Assembly: GCA_037013495.1 (NCBI GenBank)
Contig: CM072811.1
Coordinates: 10,483,190-10,547,189, forward strand
Direction: 5' to 3'
Origin: Hippophae tibetana
Taxonomy: Eukaryota > Streptophyta > Magnoliopsida > Rosales > Elaeagnaceae
DNA: 64,000 nucleotides
The notes below the pieces were generated by a model. That model had not been told where the DNA came from. It did no database searches and saw nothing but the letters and a program-made list of their open reading frames with translations. Below, piece after piece: positions 22,801 to 38,100 of this stretch; position 1 is the stretch's first letter; each line of letters begins with the position of its first letter. A program made the position numbers and the translations under genes.

Positions 22801-25800
22801 ACACTCAAATACAATAATCCTATTGGTTCAAATATTCATTCAAAGGTATAAAAGAATAGAGCTTATATATAGAAATGATCTAATAGTTTTGCATATGTTT
22901 AAAGATGAAAAAGACTAAAAATAGTGAATAATATTAATCTCGTGAAAGTAATCAAATTAAAGGATTTTATATAGAAATAAAATTTTATTTTTATCCAACG
23001 ATTAAATTTATCGAATAAATTTTGAAGTACCTTTTTAGGGTTGAATAAAATGCGAAATGACTTCATGGGGATGTATTTCCGGTATTTTTCTTTTATATTT
23101 AGCCAATTCTCATAGGCATATTGGGTCATAGTAAAAAGTTTGTACTATTCATTTTTTTTCTTCGTTTTATTTATATCTACTTTTTGTTTTAGCGATATAT
23201 AGTTATTAATGAAAATGACCCATTTATAAATTATACCTATATTAAATAATAAGGTGAGTAGTTAATTTGTGTTTTTTCTTTGTATTGGTTTAAGTAACCC
23301 CATATATGACTCTTTTTTAGAATTCATGAATGCATGAATACACAGACATATACTTTAAATTTCTACTTAACTTATTCAAGTCTAGTAATAAAAATAAAAA
23401 TTTAGCACTCTATTAGGTGTAATTCAATGCAGAGGCCTAGAGATATAATCTAACAATTTAAAATTCAAATTGTTAAGACAAATAAACAACAAAAGAAAAT
23501 TTTAAAATAATGAAAAATATGAATTACAAGATAAGATATAAAAAATCAAAAACATCTCATTCTTTTTAATGTCGTTTAAGATTACAACTAAAATCTATAA
23601 AATAAGTCATCTTTTTTATTCAATATATATAGGATTTACTATAACAATTAATTGAAAACTATTTTCGTATTTTAATAAAAAAATGTAACAATATCGAAAT
23701 TTTCCAATCTTTGTATAATGAATTTGAATTCGCTTAGACTATACTCTCACGAGGCAAACATTCAAATACAATAATCCTATTGGTTCAAATATTCATTCAA
23801 AGGTATAAAAGAATAGCGCTTATGTATAGAAATGATCTAATAGTTTTGCATATGTTTAAAGATGAAAAAGACTAAAAATAGTGCCTAATATTAATCTCGT
23901 GAAAGTAATCAAATTAAAGGATTTTATATAGAAATAAAATATTATTTTTATCCAACGATTAAATTTATCGAATAAATTTTGAAGTACCTTTTTAGGGTTG
24001 AATAAAATGCGAAATGACTTCATGGGGAAGTATTTCCGGTATTTTTCTTTTATATTTAGCCAATTCTCATAGGCATATTGGGTCATAGTAAAAAGTTTGT
24101 ACTATTCATTTTTTTTCTTTGTTTTATTTATATCTACTTTTTGTTTTAGCGATATATAGTTATTAATGAAAATGACCCATTTATAAATTATACCTATATT
24201 AAATAATAAGGTGAGTAGTTAATTTGTGTTTTTTCTTTGTATTGGTTTAAGTAACCCCATATATGACTCTTTTTTAGAATTCATGAATGCATGAATACAC
24301 AGACATATACTTTAAATTTCTACTTAACTTATTCAAGTCAAGTAATAAAAATAAAAATTTAGCACTCTATTAGGTGTAATTCAATGCAGAGGCCTAGAGA
24401 TATAATCTAACAATTTAAAATTCAAATTGTTAAGACAAATAAACAACAAAAAAATTTTAAAATAATGAAAAATATGAATTACAAAGATAAGATATAAAAA
24501 ATCAAAAACATCTCATTCTTTTTAATGTCGTTTAAGATTACAACTAAAATCTATAAAATAAGTCATCTTTTTATTCAATATATATAGGATTTACTATAAC
24601 AATTAATTGAAAACTACTTTCGTATTTTAATAAAAAATGTAACAATATCGAAATTTTCCAATCTTTGTATAATGAATTTGAATTCGCGTAGACTATACTC
24701 TCACGAGGCAAACACTCAAATACAATAATCCTATTGGTTCAAATATTCATTCAAAGGTATAAAAGAATAGAGCTTTTGTATAGAAATGATGTAATAGTTT
24801 TGCATATGTTTAAAGATGAAAAAGACTAACAATAGTGCATAATATTAATCTCGTGAAAGTAATCAAATTAAAGGATTTTATAAAGAAATAAAATATTATT
24901 TTTATCCAACGATTAAATTTATCGAATAAATTTGGAAGTAACTTTTTAGGGTTGAATAAAATGCGAAATGACTTCATCGGGAAGTATTACCTGTATTTTT
25001 CTTTTATATTTAGCCAATTCTCATAGGCATATTGGGTCATAGTAAAAAGTTTGTACTATTCATTTTTTTTCTTTGTTTTATTTATATCTACTTTTTGTTT
25101 TAGCGATATATAGTTATTAATGAAAATGACCCATTTATAAATTATACCTATATTAAATAATAAGGTGAGTTGTTAATTTGTGTTTTTTCTTTGTATTGGT
25201 TTAAGTAACCCCATATATGACTCTTTTTTAGAATTCATGAATGCATGAATACACAGACATATACTTTAAATTTCTACTTAACTTATTCAAGTCAAGTAAT
25301 AAAAATAAAAATTTAGCACTCTATTAGGTGTAATTCAATGCAGAGGCCTAGAGATATAATCTAACAATTTAAAATTCAAATTGTTAAGACAAATAAACAA
25401 CAAAGAAAATTTTAAAATAATGAAAAATATGAATTACAAAGATAAGATATAAAAAATCAAAAACATCTCATTCTTTTTAATGTCGTTTAAGATTACAACT
25501 AAAATCTATAAAATAAGTCATCTTTTTATTCAATATATATAGGATTTACTATAACAATTAATTGAAAACTACTTTCGTATTTTAATAAAAAATGTAACAA
25601 TATTGAAATTTTCCAATCTTTGTATAATGAATTTGAATTCGCTTAGACTATACTCTCACGAGGCAAACACTCAAATACAATAATCCTATTGGTTCAAATA
25701 TTCATTCAAAGGTATAAAAGAATAGAGCTTATATATAGAAATGATCTAATAGTTTTGCATATGTTTAAAGATGAAAAAGACTAAAAATAGTGCATAATAT

Positions 25801-28800
25801 TAATCTCGTGAAAGTAATCAAATTAAAGGATTTTATATAGAAATAAAATATTATTTTTATCCAACGATTAAATTTATCGAATAAATTTTGAAGTACCTTT
25901 TTAGGGTTGAATAAAATGCGAAATGACTTCATGGGGAAGTATTTCCGGTATTTTTCTTTTATATTTAGCCAATTCTCATAGGCATATTGGGTCATAGTAA
26001 AAAGTTTGTACTATTCATTTTTTTTCTTTGTTTTATTTATATCTACTTTTTGTTTTAGCGATATATAGTTATTAATGAAAATGACCCATTTATAAATTAT
26101 ACCTATATTAAATAATAAGGTGAGTAGTTAATTTGTGTTTTTTCTTTGTATTGGTTTAAGTAACCCCATATATGACTCTTTTTTAGAATTCATGAATGCA
26201 TGAATACACAGACATATACTTTAAATTTCTACTTAACTTATTCAAGTCAAGTAATAAAAATAAAAATTTAGCACTCTATTAGGTGTAATTCAATGCAGAG
26301 GCCTAGAGATATAATCTAACAATTTAAAATTCAAATTGTTAAGACAAATAAACAACAAAGAAAATTTTAAAATAATGAAAAATATGAATTACAAAGATAA
26401 GATATAAAAAATCAAAAACATCTCATTCTTTTTAATGTCGTTTAAGATTACAACTAAAATCTATAAAATAAGTCATCTTTTTATTCAATATATATAGGAT
26501 TTACTATAACAATTAATTGAAAACTACTTTCGTATTTTAATAAAAAATGTAACAATATCGAAATTTTCCAATCTTTGTATAATGAATTTGAATTCGCGTA
26601 GACTATACTCTCACGAGGCAAACACTCAAATACAATAATCCTATTGGTTCAAATATTCATTCAAAGGTATAAAAGAATAGAGCTTATATATAGAAATGAT
26701 CTAATAGTTTTGCATATGTTTAAAGATGAAAAAGACTAAAAATAGTGCATAATATTAATCTCGTGAAAGTAATCAAATTAAAGGATTTTATAAAGAAATA
26801 AAATATTATTTTTATCCAACGTTTAAATTTATCGAATAAATTTGGAAGTAACTTTTTAGGGTTGAATAAAATGCGAAATGACTTCATCGGGAAGTATTAC
26901 CTGTATTTTTCTTTTATATTTAGCCAATTCTCATAGGCATATTGGGTCATAGTAAAAAGTTTGTACTATTCATTTTTTTTCTTTGTTTTATTTATATCTA
27001 CTTTTTGTTTTAGCGATATATAGTTATTAATGAAAATGACCCATTTATAAATTATACCTATATTAAATAATAAGGTGAGTTGTTCATTTGTGTTTTTTCT
27101 TTGTATTGGTTTAAGTAACCCCATATATGACTCTTTTTTAGAATTCATGAATGCATGAATACACAGACATATACTTTAAATTTCTACTTAACTTATTCAA
27201 GTCAAGTAATAAAAATAAAAATTTAGCACTCTATTAGGTGTAATTCAATGCAGAGGCCTAGAGATATAATCTAACAATTTAAAATTCAAATTGTTAAGAC
27301 AAATAAACAACAAAGAAAATTTTAAAATAATGAAAAATATGAATTACAAAGATAAGATATAAAAAATCAAAAACATCTCATTCTTTTTAATGTCGTTTAA
27401 GATTACAACTAAAATCTATAAAATAAGTCATCTTTTTATTCAATATATATAGGATTTACTATAACAATTAATTGAAAACTATTTTTGTATTTTAATAAAA
27501 AATGTAACAATATCGAAATTTTCCAATCTTTGTATAATGAATTTGAATTCGCTTAGACTATACTCTCACGAGGCAAACACTCCAATACAATAATCCTATT
27601 GGTTCAAATATTCATTCAAAGGTATAAAAGAATAGAGCTTATATATAGAAATGATCTAATAGTTTTGCATATGTTTAAAGATGAAAAAGACTAAAAATAG
27701 TGCATAATATTAATCTCGTGAAAGTAATCAAATTAAAGGATTTTATATAGAAATAAAATATTATTTTTATCCAACGATTAAATTTATCGAATAAATTTTG
27801 AAGTACCTTTTTAGGGTTGAATAAAATGCGAAATGACTTCATGGGGAAGTATTTCCGGTATTTTTCTTTTATATTTAGCCAATTCTCATAGGCATATTGG
27901 GTCATAGTAAAAAGTTTGTACTATTCATTTTTTTTCTTCGTTTTATTTATATCTACTTTTTGTTTTAGCGATATATAGTTATTAATGAAAATGACCCATT
28001 TATAAATTATACCTATATTAAATAATAAGGTGAGTAGTTAATTTGTGTTTTTTCTTTGTATTGGTTTAAGTAACCCCATATATGACTCTTTTTTAGAATT
28101 CATGAATGCACGAATACACAGACATATACTTTAAATTTCTACTTAACTTATTGAAGTCAAGTAATAAAAATAAAAATTTAACACTCTATTAGGTGTAATT
28201 CAATGTAGAGCCCTAGAGAGATAATCTAACAATTTAAAATTCAAATTGTTAAGACAAATAAACAACAAAGAAAATTTTAAAATAATGAAAAATATGAATT
28301 ACAAATTTAAGATATAAACAATCAAAAACATCTCATTCTTTTTAATGTCCTTTAAGATTACAACTAAAATCTATAATTTAAGTTATCTTATTGTTCCAAA
28401 TATATAGGATTTACTATAACAATTAATTGAAAACTACTTTCGTATTGTAATAAAAAATGTAACAATATCGAAATTTTCCAATCTTTGTATAATGAATTTG
28501 AATTCGCGTAGACTATACTCTCACGAGGCAAACACTCAAATACCATAATCCTATTGGTTCAAATATTCATTCAAAGGTATAAAAGAATAGAGCTTTTGTA
28601 TAGAAATGATCTAATAGTTTTGCATATGTTTAAAGATGAAAAAGACTAAAAATAGTGCATAATATTAATCTCGTGAAAGTAATCAAATTAAAGGATTTTA
28701 TAAAGAAATAAAATATTATTTTTATCCAACGATTAAATTTATCGAATAAATTTGGAAGTAACTTTTTAGGGTTGAATAAAATGCGAAATGACTTCATGGG

Positions 28801-31800
28801 GAAGTATTACCTGTATTTTTCTTTTATATTTAGCCAATTCTCATAGGCATATTCGGTCATAGTAAAAAGTTTGTACTATTCATTTTTTTTCTTTGTTTTA
28901 TTTATATCTACTTTTTGTTTTAGCGATATATAGTTATTAATGAAAATGACCCATTTATAAATTATACCTATATTAAATAATAAGGTGAGTAGTTAATTTG
29001 TGTTTTTTTCTTTGTATTGGTTTAAGTAACCCCATATATGACTCTTTTTTAGAATTCATGAATGCATGAATACACAGACATATACTTTAAATTTCTACTT
29101 AACTTATTCAAGTCAAGTAATAAAAATAAAAATTTAGCACTCTATTAGGTGTAATTCAATGCAGAGGCCTAGAGATATAATCTAACAATTTAAAATTCAA
29201 ATTGTTAAGACAAATAAACAACAAAGAAAATTTTAAAATAATGAAAAATATGAATTACAAAGATAAGATATAAAAAATCAAAAACATCTCATTCTTTTTA
29301 ATGTCGTTTAAGATTACAACTAAAATCTATAAAATAAGTCATCTTTTTATTCAATATATATAGGATTTACTATAACAATTAATTGAAAACTATTTTTGTA
29401 TTTTAATAAAAAATGTAACAATATCGAAATTTTCCAATCTTTGTATAATGAATTTGAATTCGCTTAGACTATACTCTCACGAGGCAAACACTCAAATACA
29501 ATAATCCTATTGGTTCAAATATTCATTCAAAGGTATAAAAGAATAGAGCTTATATATAGAAATGATCTAATAGTTTTGCATATGTTTAAAGATGAAAAAG
29601 ACTAAAAATAGTGCATAATATTAATCTCGTGAAAGTAATCAAATTAAAGGATTTTATATAGAAATAAAATATTATTTTTATCCAACGATTAAATTTATCG
29701 AATAAATTTTGAAGTACCTTTTTAGGGTTGAATAAAATGCGAAATGACTTCATGGGGAAGTATTTCCGGTATTTTTCTTTTATATTTAGCCAATTCTCAT
29801 AGGCATATTGGGTCATAGTAAAAAGTTTGTACTATTCATTTTTTTTCTTCGTTTTATTTATATCTACTTTTTGTTTTAGCGATATATAGTTATTAATGAA
29901 AATGACCCATTTATAAATTATACCTATATTAAATAATAAGGTGAGTAGTTAATTTGTGTTTTTTCTTTGTATTGGTTTAAGTAACCCCATATATGACTCT
30001 TTTTTAGAATTCATGAATGCACGAATACACAGACATATACTTTAAATTTCTACTTAACTTATTGAAGTCAAGTAATAAAAATAAAAATTTAACACTCTAT
30101 TAGGTGTAATTCAATGTAGAGCCCTAGAGAGATAATCTAACAATTTAAAATTCAAATTGTTAAGACAAATAAACAACAAAGAAAATTTTAAAATAATGAA
30201 AAATATGAATTACAAATTTAAGATATAAACAATCAAAAACATCTCATTCTTTTTAATGTCGTTTAAGATTACGACTAAAATCTATAATTTAAGTTATCTT
30301 ATTGTTCCAAATATATAGGATTTACTATAACAATTAATTGAAAACTACTTTCGTATTGTAATAAAAAATGTAACAATATCGAAATTTTCCAATCTTTGTA
30401 TAATGAATTTGAATTCGCGTAGACTATACTCTCACGAGGCAAACACTCAAATACAATAATCCTATTGGTTCAAATATTCATTCAAAGGTATAAAAGAATA
30501 GAGCTTATATATAGAAATGATCTAATAGTTTTGCATATGTTTAAAGATGAAAAAGACTAAAAATAGTGCATAATATTAATCTCGTGAAAGTAATCAAATT
30601 AAAGGATTTTATAAAGAAATAAAATATTATTTTTATCCAACGATTAAATTTATCGAATAAATTTGGAAGTAACTTTTTAGGGTTTAATAAAATGCGAAAT
30701 GGCTTCATGGGGAAGTATTTCCGGTATTTTTCTTTTATATTTAGCCAATTCTCATAGGCATATTGGGTCATAGTAAAAAGTTTGTACTATTCATTTTTTT
30801 TTCGTTTTATTTATATCTACTTTTTGTTTTAGCGATATATAGTTTTTAATGAAAATGACCCATTTATAAATTATACCTATATTAAATAATAAGGTGAGTA
30901 GTTAATTTGTGTTTTTTCTTTGTATTGGTTTAAGTAACCCCATATATGACTCTTTTTTAGTATTCATGAATGCACGAATACACAGACATATACTTTAAAT
31001 TTCTACTTAACTTATTGAAGTCAAGTAATAAAAATAAAAATTTAACACTCTATTAGGTGTAATTCAATGTAGAGCCCTAGAGAGATAATCTAACAATTTA
31101 AAATTCAAATTGTTAAGACAAATAAACAACAAAGAAAATTTTAAAATAATGAAAAATATGAATTACAAATTTAAGATATAAACAATCAAAAACATCTCAT
31201 TCTTTTTAATGTCGTTTAAGATTACGACTAAAATCTATAATTTAAGTTATCTTATTGTTCCAAATATATAGGATTTACTATAACAATTAATTGAAAACTA
31301 CTTTCGTATTGTAATAAAAAATGTAACAATATCGAAATTTTCCAATCTTTGTATAATGAATTTGAACTCGCGTAGACTATACTCTCACGAGGCAAACACT
31401 CAAATACAATAATCCTATTGGTTCAAATATTCATTCAAAGGTATAAAAGAATAGAGCTTATATATAGAAATGATCTAATAGTTTTGCATATGTTTAAAGA
31501 TGAAAAAGACTAAAAATAGTGCATAATATTAATCTCGTGAAAGTAATCAAATTAAAGGATTTTATATAGAAATAAAATATTATTTTTATCCAACGATTAA
31601 ATTTATCGAATAAATTTTGAAGTACCTTTTTAGGGTTGAATAAAATGCGAAATGACTTCATGGGGAAGTATTTCCGGTATTTTTCTTTTATATTTAGCCA
31701 ATTCTCGTAGGCATATTGGGTCATAGTAAAAAGTTTGTACTATTCATTTTTTTTCTTCGTTTTATTTATATCTACTTTTTGTTTTAGCGATATATAGTTA

Positions 31801-34800
31801 TTAATGAAAATGACCCATTTATAAATTATACCTATATTAAATAATAAGGTGAGTAGTTAATTTGTGTTTTTTCTTTGTTTTGGTTTAAGTAACCCCATAT
31901 ATGACTCTTTTTTAGAATTCATGAATGCACGAATACATAGACATATACTTTAAATTTCTACTTAACTTATTGAAGTCAAGTAATAAAAATAAAAATTTAA
32001 CACTCTATTATGTGTAATTCAATGTAGAGCCCTAGAGAGATAATCTAACAATTTAAAATTCAAATTGTTAAGACAAATAAACAACAAAGAAAATTTTAAA
32101 ATAATGAAAAATATGAATTACAAATTTAAGATATAAACAATCAAAAACATCTCATTCTTTTTAATGTCGTTTAAGATTACAACTAAAATCTATAATTTAA
32201 GTTATCTTATTGTTCCAAATATTTAGGATTTACTATAACAATTAATTGAAAACTACTTTCGTATTTTAATAAAAAATGTAACAATATCGAAATTTTCCAA
32301 TCTTTGTATAATGAATTTGAATTCGCTTAGACTATACTCTCACGAGGCAAACACTCAAATACCATAATCCTATTGGTTCAAATATTCATTCAAAGGTATA
32401 AAAGAATAGAGCTTTTGTATAGAAATGATCTAATAGTTTTGCATATGTTTAAAGATGAAAAAGACTAAAAATAGTGCATAATATTAATCTCGTGAAAGTA
32501 ATCAAATTAAAGGATTTTATAAAGAAATAAAATATTATTTTTATCCAACGATTAAATTTATCGAATAAATTTGGAAGTAACTTTTTAGGGTTGAATAAAA
32601 TGCGAAATGACTTCATGGGGAAGTATTTCCGGTATTTTTCTTTTATATTTAGCCAATTCTCATAGGCATATTGGGTCATAGTAAAAAGTTTGTACTATTC
32701 ATTTTTTTTCTTTGTTTTATTTATATCTACTTTTTGTTTTAGCGATATATAATTATTAATGAAAATGACCCATTTATAAATTATACCTATATTAAATAAT
32801 AAGGTGAGTAGTTAATTTGTGTTTTTTCTTTGTATTGGTTTTAGTAACCCCATATATGACTCTTTTTTAGTATTCATGAATGCATGAATACACAGACATA
32901 TACTTTAAATTTCTATTTAACTTATTCAAGTCAAGTAGTAAAAATAAAAATTTAGCACTCTATTAGGTGTAATTCAATGGAGAGGCCTAGAGATATAATC
33001 TAACAATTTAAAATTCAAATTGTTAAGACAAATAAACAACAAAGAAAATTTTAAAATAATGAAAAATATGAATTACAAAGATAAGATATAAAAAATCAAA
33101 AACATCTCATTCTTTTTAATGTCGTTTAAGATTACAACTAAAATCTATAAAATAAGTCATCTTTTTATTCAATATATATAGGATTTACTATAACAATTAA
33201 TTGAAAACTATTTTCGTATTTTAATAAAAAAATGTAACAATATCGAAATTTTCCAATCTTTGTATAATGAATTTGAATTCGCTTAGACTATACTCTCACG
33301 AGGCAAACACTCAAATACAATAATCCTATTGGTTCAAATATTCATTCAAAGGTATAAAAGAATAGAGCTTATGTATAGAAATGATCTAATAGTTTTGCAT
33401 ATGTTTAAAGATGAAAAAGACTAAAAATAGTGCATAATATTAATCTCGTAAAAGTAATCAAATTAAAGGATTTTATATAGAAATAAAATATTATTTTTAT
33501 CCAACGATTAAATTTATCGAATAAATTTTGAAGTACCTTTTTAGGGTTGAATAAAATGCGAAATGACTTCATGGGGAAGTATTTCCGGTATTTTTCTTTT
33601 ATATTTAGCCAATTCTCATAGGCATATTGGGTCATAGTAAAAAGTTTGTACTATTCATTTTTTTTCTTTGTTTTATTTATATCTACTTTTTGTTTTAGCG
33701 ATATATAGTTATTAATGAAAATGACCCATTTATAAATTATACCTATATTAAATAATAAGGTGAGTAGTTAATTTGTGTTTTTTCTTTGTATTGGTTTAAA
33801 TAACCCCATATATGACTCTTTTTTAGAATTCATGAATGCACGAATACACAGACATATACTTTAAATTTCTACTTAACTTATTCAAGTCAAGTAGTAAAAA
33901 TAAAAATTTAGCACTCTATTAGGTGTAATTCAATGGAGAGGCCTAGAGATATAATCTAACAATTTAAAATTCAAATTGTTAAGACAAATACACAACAAAG
34001 AAAATTTTAAAATAATGAAAAATATGAATTACAAAGATAAGATATAAAAAATCAAAAACATCTCATTCTTTTTAATGTCGTTTAAGATTACAACTAAAAT
34101 CTATAATTTAAGTTATCTTATTGTTCCAAATATATAGGATTTACTATAACAATTAATTGAAAACTACTTTCGTATTTTAATAAAAAATGTAACAATATCG
34201 AAATTTTCCAATCATTGTATAATGAATTTGAATTCGCTTAGACTATACTCTCACGAGGCAAACACTAAAATACCATAATCCTATTGGTTCAAATATTCAT
34301 TCAAAGGTATAAAAGAATAGAGCTTTTGTATAGAAATGATCTAATAGTTTTGCATATGTTTAAAGGTGAAAAAGACTAAAAATAGTGCATAATATTAATC
34401 TCGTGAAAGTAATCAAATTAAAGGATTTTATAAAGAAATAAAATAATATTTTTATCCAACGATTAAATTTATCGAATAAATTTGGAAGTAACTTTTTAGG
34501 GTTGAATAAAATGCGAAATGACTTCATGGGGAAGTATTTCCAGTATTTTTCTTTTATATTTAGCCAATTCTCATAGGCATATTGGGTCATAGTAAAAAGT
34601 TTGTACTATTCATTTTTTTTTCTTTGTTTTATTTATATCTACTTTTTGTTTTTGCGATATATAGTTATTAATGAAAATGACCCATTTATAAATTATACCT
34701 ATATTAAATAATAAGGTGAGTAGTTAATTTGTGTTTTTTCTTTGTATTGGTTTTAGTAACCCCATATATGACTCTTTTTTAGTATTCATGAATGCATGAA

Positions 34801-35124
34801 TAAACAGACATATACTTTAAATTTCTACTTAACTTATTCAAGTCAAGTAGTAAAAATAAAAATTTAGCACTCTATTAGGTGTAATTCAATGGAGAGGCCT
34901 AGAGATATAATCTAACAATTTAAAATTCAAATTGTTAAGACAAATAAACAACAAAGAAAATTTTAAAATAATGAAAAATATGAATTACAAAGATAAGATA
35001 TAAAAAATCAAAAACATCTCATTCTTTTTAATGTCGTTTAAGATTACAACTAAAATCTATAAAATAAGTCATCTTTTTATTCAATATATATAGGATTTAC
35101 TATAACAATTAATTGAAAACTATT

Positions 35125-38100
35125 TTCGTATTTTAATAAAAAAATGTAACAATATCGAAATTTTCCAATCTTTGTATAATGAATTTGAATTCGCTTAGAC
35201 TATACTCTCACGAGGCACACACTCAAATACAATAATCCGATTGGTTCAAATATTCATTCAAAGGTATAAAAGAATAGAGCTTATGTATAGAAATGATCTA
35301 ATAGTTTTGCATATGTTTAAAGATGAAAAAGACTAAAAATAGTGCATAATATTAATCTCGTAAAAGTAATCAAATTAAAGGATTTTATATAGAAATAAAA
35401 TATTATTTTTATCCAACGATTAAATTTATCGAATAAATTTGGAAGTAACTTTTTAGGGTTGAATAAAATGCGAAATGACTTCATGGGGAAGTATTTCCGG
35501 TATTTTTCTTTTATATTTAGCCAATTCTCATAGGCATATTGGGTCATAGTAAAAAGTTTGTACTATTCATTTTTTTTCTTCGTTTTATTTATATCTACTT
35601 TTTGTTTTAGCGATATATAGTTATTAATGAAAATGACCCATTTATAAATTATACCTATATTAAATAATAAGGTGAGTAGTTAATTTGTGTTTTTTCTTTG
35701 TATTGGTTTAAGTAACCCCATATATGACTCTTTTTTAGAATTCATGAATGCACGAATACACAGACATATACTTTAAATTTCTACTTAACTTATTGAAGTC
35801 AAGTAATAAAAATAAAAATTTAACACTCTATTAGGTGTAATTCAATGCAGAGCCCTATAGAGATAATCTAACAATTTAAAATTCAAATTGTTAAGACAAA
35901 TAAACAACAAAGAAAATTTTAAAATAATGAAAAATATGAATTACAAATTTATGATATAAACAATCAAAAACATCTCATTCTTTTTAATGTCGTTTAAGAT
36001 TACAACTAAAATTTAAGTTATCTTATTGTTCCAAATATTTAGGATTTACTATAACAATTAATTGAAAACTACTTTCGTATTTTAATAAAAAATGTAACAG
36101 TATCGAAATTTTCCAATCTTTGTATAATGAATTTGAATTCGCTTAGACTATACTCTCACGAGGCAAACACTCAAATACCATAATCCTATTGGTTCAAATA
36201 TTCATTCAAAGGTATAAAAGAATAGAGCTTTTGTATAGAAATGATCTAATAGTTTTGCATATGTTTAAAGATGAAAAAGACTAAAAATAGTGCATAATAT
36301 TAATCTCGTGAAAGTAATCAAATTAAAGGATTTTATAAAGAAATAAAATATTATTTTTATCCAACGATTAAATTTATCGAATAAATTTGGAAGTAACTTT
36401 TTAGGGTTGAATAAAATGCGAAATGACTTCATGGGGAAATATTTCTGGTATTTTTCTTTTATATTTAGCCAATTCTCATAGGCATATTGGGTCATAGTAA
36501 AAAGTTTGTACTATTCATTTTTTTTCTTTGTTTTATTTATATCTACTTTTTGTTTTTGCGATATATAGTTATTAATGAAAATGACCCATTTATAAATTAT
36601 ACCTATATTAAATAATAAGGTGAGTAGTTAATTTGTGTTTTTTCTTTGTATTGGTTTTAGTAACCCCATATATGACTCTTTTTTAGTATTCATGAATGCA
36701 TGAATACACAGACATATACTTTAAATTTCTACTTAACATATTCAAGTCAAGTAGTAAAAATAAAAATTTAGCACTCTATTAGGTGTAATTCAATGGAGAG
36801 GCCTAGAGATATAATCTAACAATTTAAAATTCAAATTGTTAAGACAAATAAACAACAAAGAAAATTTTAAAATAATGAAAAATATGAATTACAAAGATAA
36901 GATATAAAAAATCAAAAACATCTCATTCTTTTTAATGTCGTTTAAGATTACAACTAAAATCTATAAAATAAGTCATCTTTTTATTCAATATATATAGGAT
37001 TTACTATAACAATTAATTGAAAACTATTTTCGTATTTTAATAAAAAAATGTAACAATATCGAAATTTTCCAATCTTTGTATAATGAATTTGAATTCGCTT
37101 AGACTATACTCTCACGAGGCACACACTCAAATACAATAATCCGATTGGTTCAAATATTCATTCAAAGGTATAAAAGAATAGAGCTTATGTATAGAAATGA
37201 TCTAATAGTTTTGCATATGTTTAAAGATGAAAAAGACTAAAAATAGTGCATAATATTAATCTCGTAAAAGTAATCAAATTAAAGGATTTTATATAGAAAT
37301 AAAATATTATTTTTATCCAACGATTAAATTTATCGAATAAATTTGGAAGTAACTTTTTAGGGTTGAATAAAATGCGAAATGACTTCATGGGGAAGTATTT
37401 CCGGTATTTTTCTTTTATATTTAGCCAATTCTCATAGGCATATTGGGTCATAGTAAAAAGTTTGTACTATTCATTTTTTTTCTTCGTTTTATTTATATCT
37501 ACTTTTTGTTTTAGCGATATATAGTTATTAATGAAAATGACCCATTTATAAATTATACCTATATTAAATAATAAGGTGAGTAGTTAATTTGTGTTTTTTC
37601 TTTGTATTGGTTTAAGTAACCCCATATATGACTCTTTTTTAGAATTCATGAATGCACGAATACACAGACATATACTTTAAATTTCTACTTAACTTATTGA
37701 AGTCAAGTAATAAAAATAAAAATTTAACACTCTATTAGGTGTAATTCAATGCAGAGCCCTATAGAGATAATCTAACAATTTAAAATTCAAATTGTTAAGA
37801 CAAATAAACAACAAAGAAAATTTTAAAATAATGAAAAATATGAATTACAAATTTATGATATAAACAATCAAAAACATCTCATTCTTTTTAATGTCGTTTA
37901 AGATTACAACTAAAATCTATAATTTAAGTTATCTTATTGTTCCAAATATTTAGGATTTACTATAACAATTAATTGAAAACTACTTTCGTATTTTAATAAA
38001 AAATGTAACAGTATCGAAATTTTCCAATCTTTGTATAATGAATTTGAATTCGCTTAGACTATACTCTCACGAGGCAAACACTCAAATACCATAATCCTAT

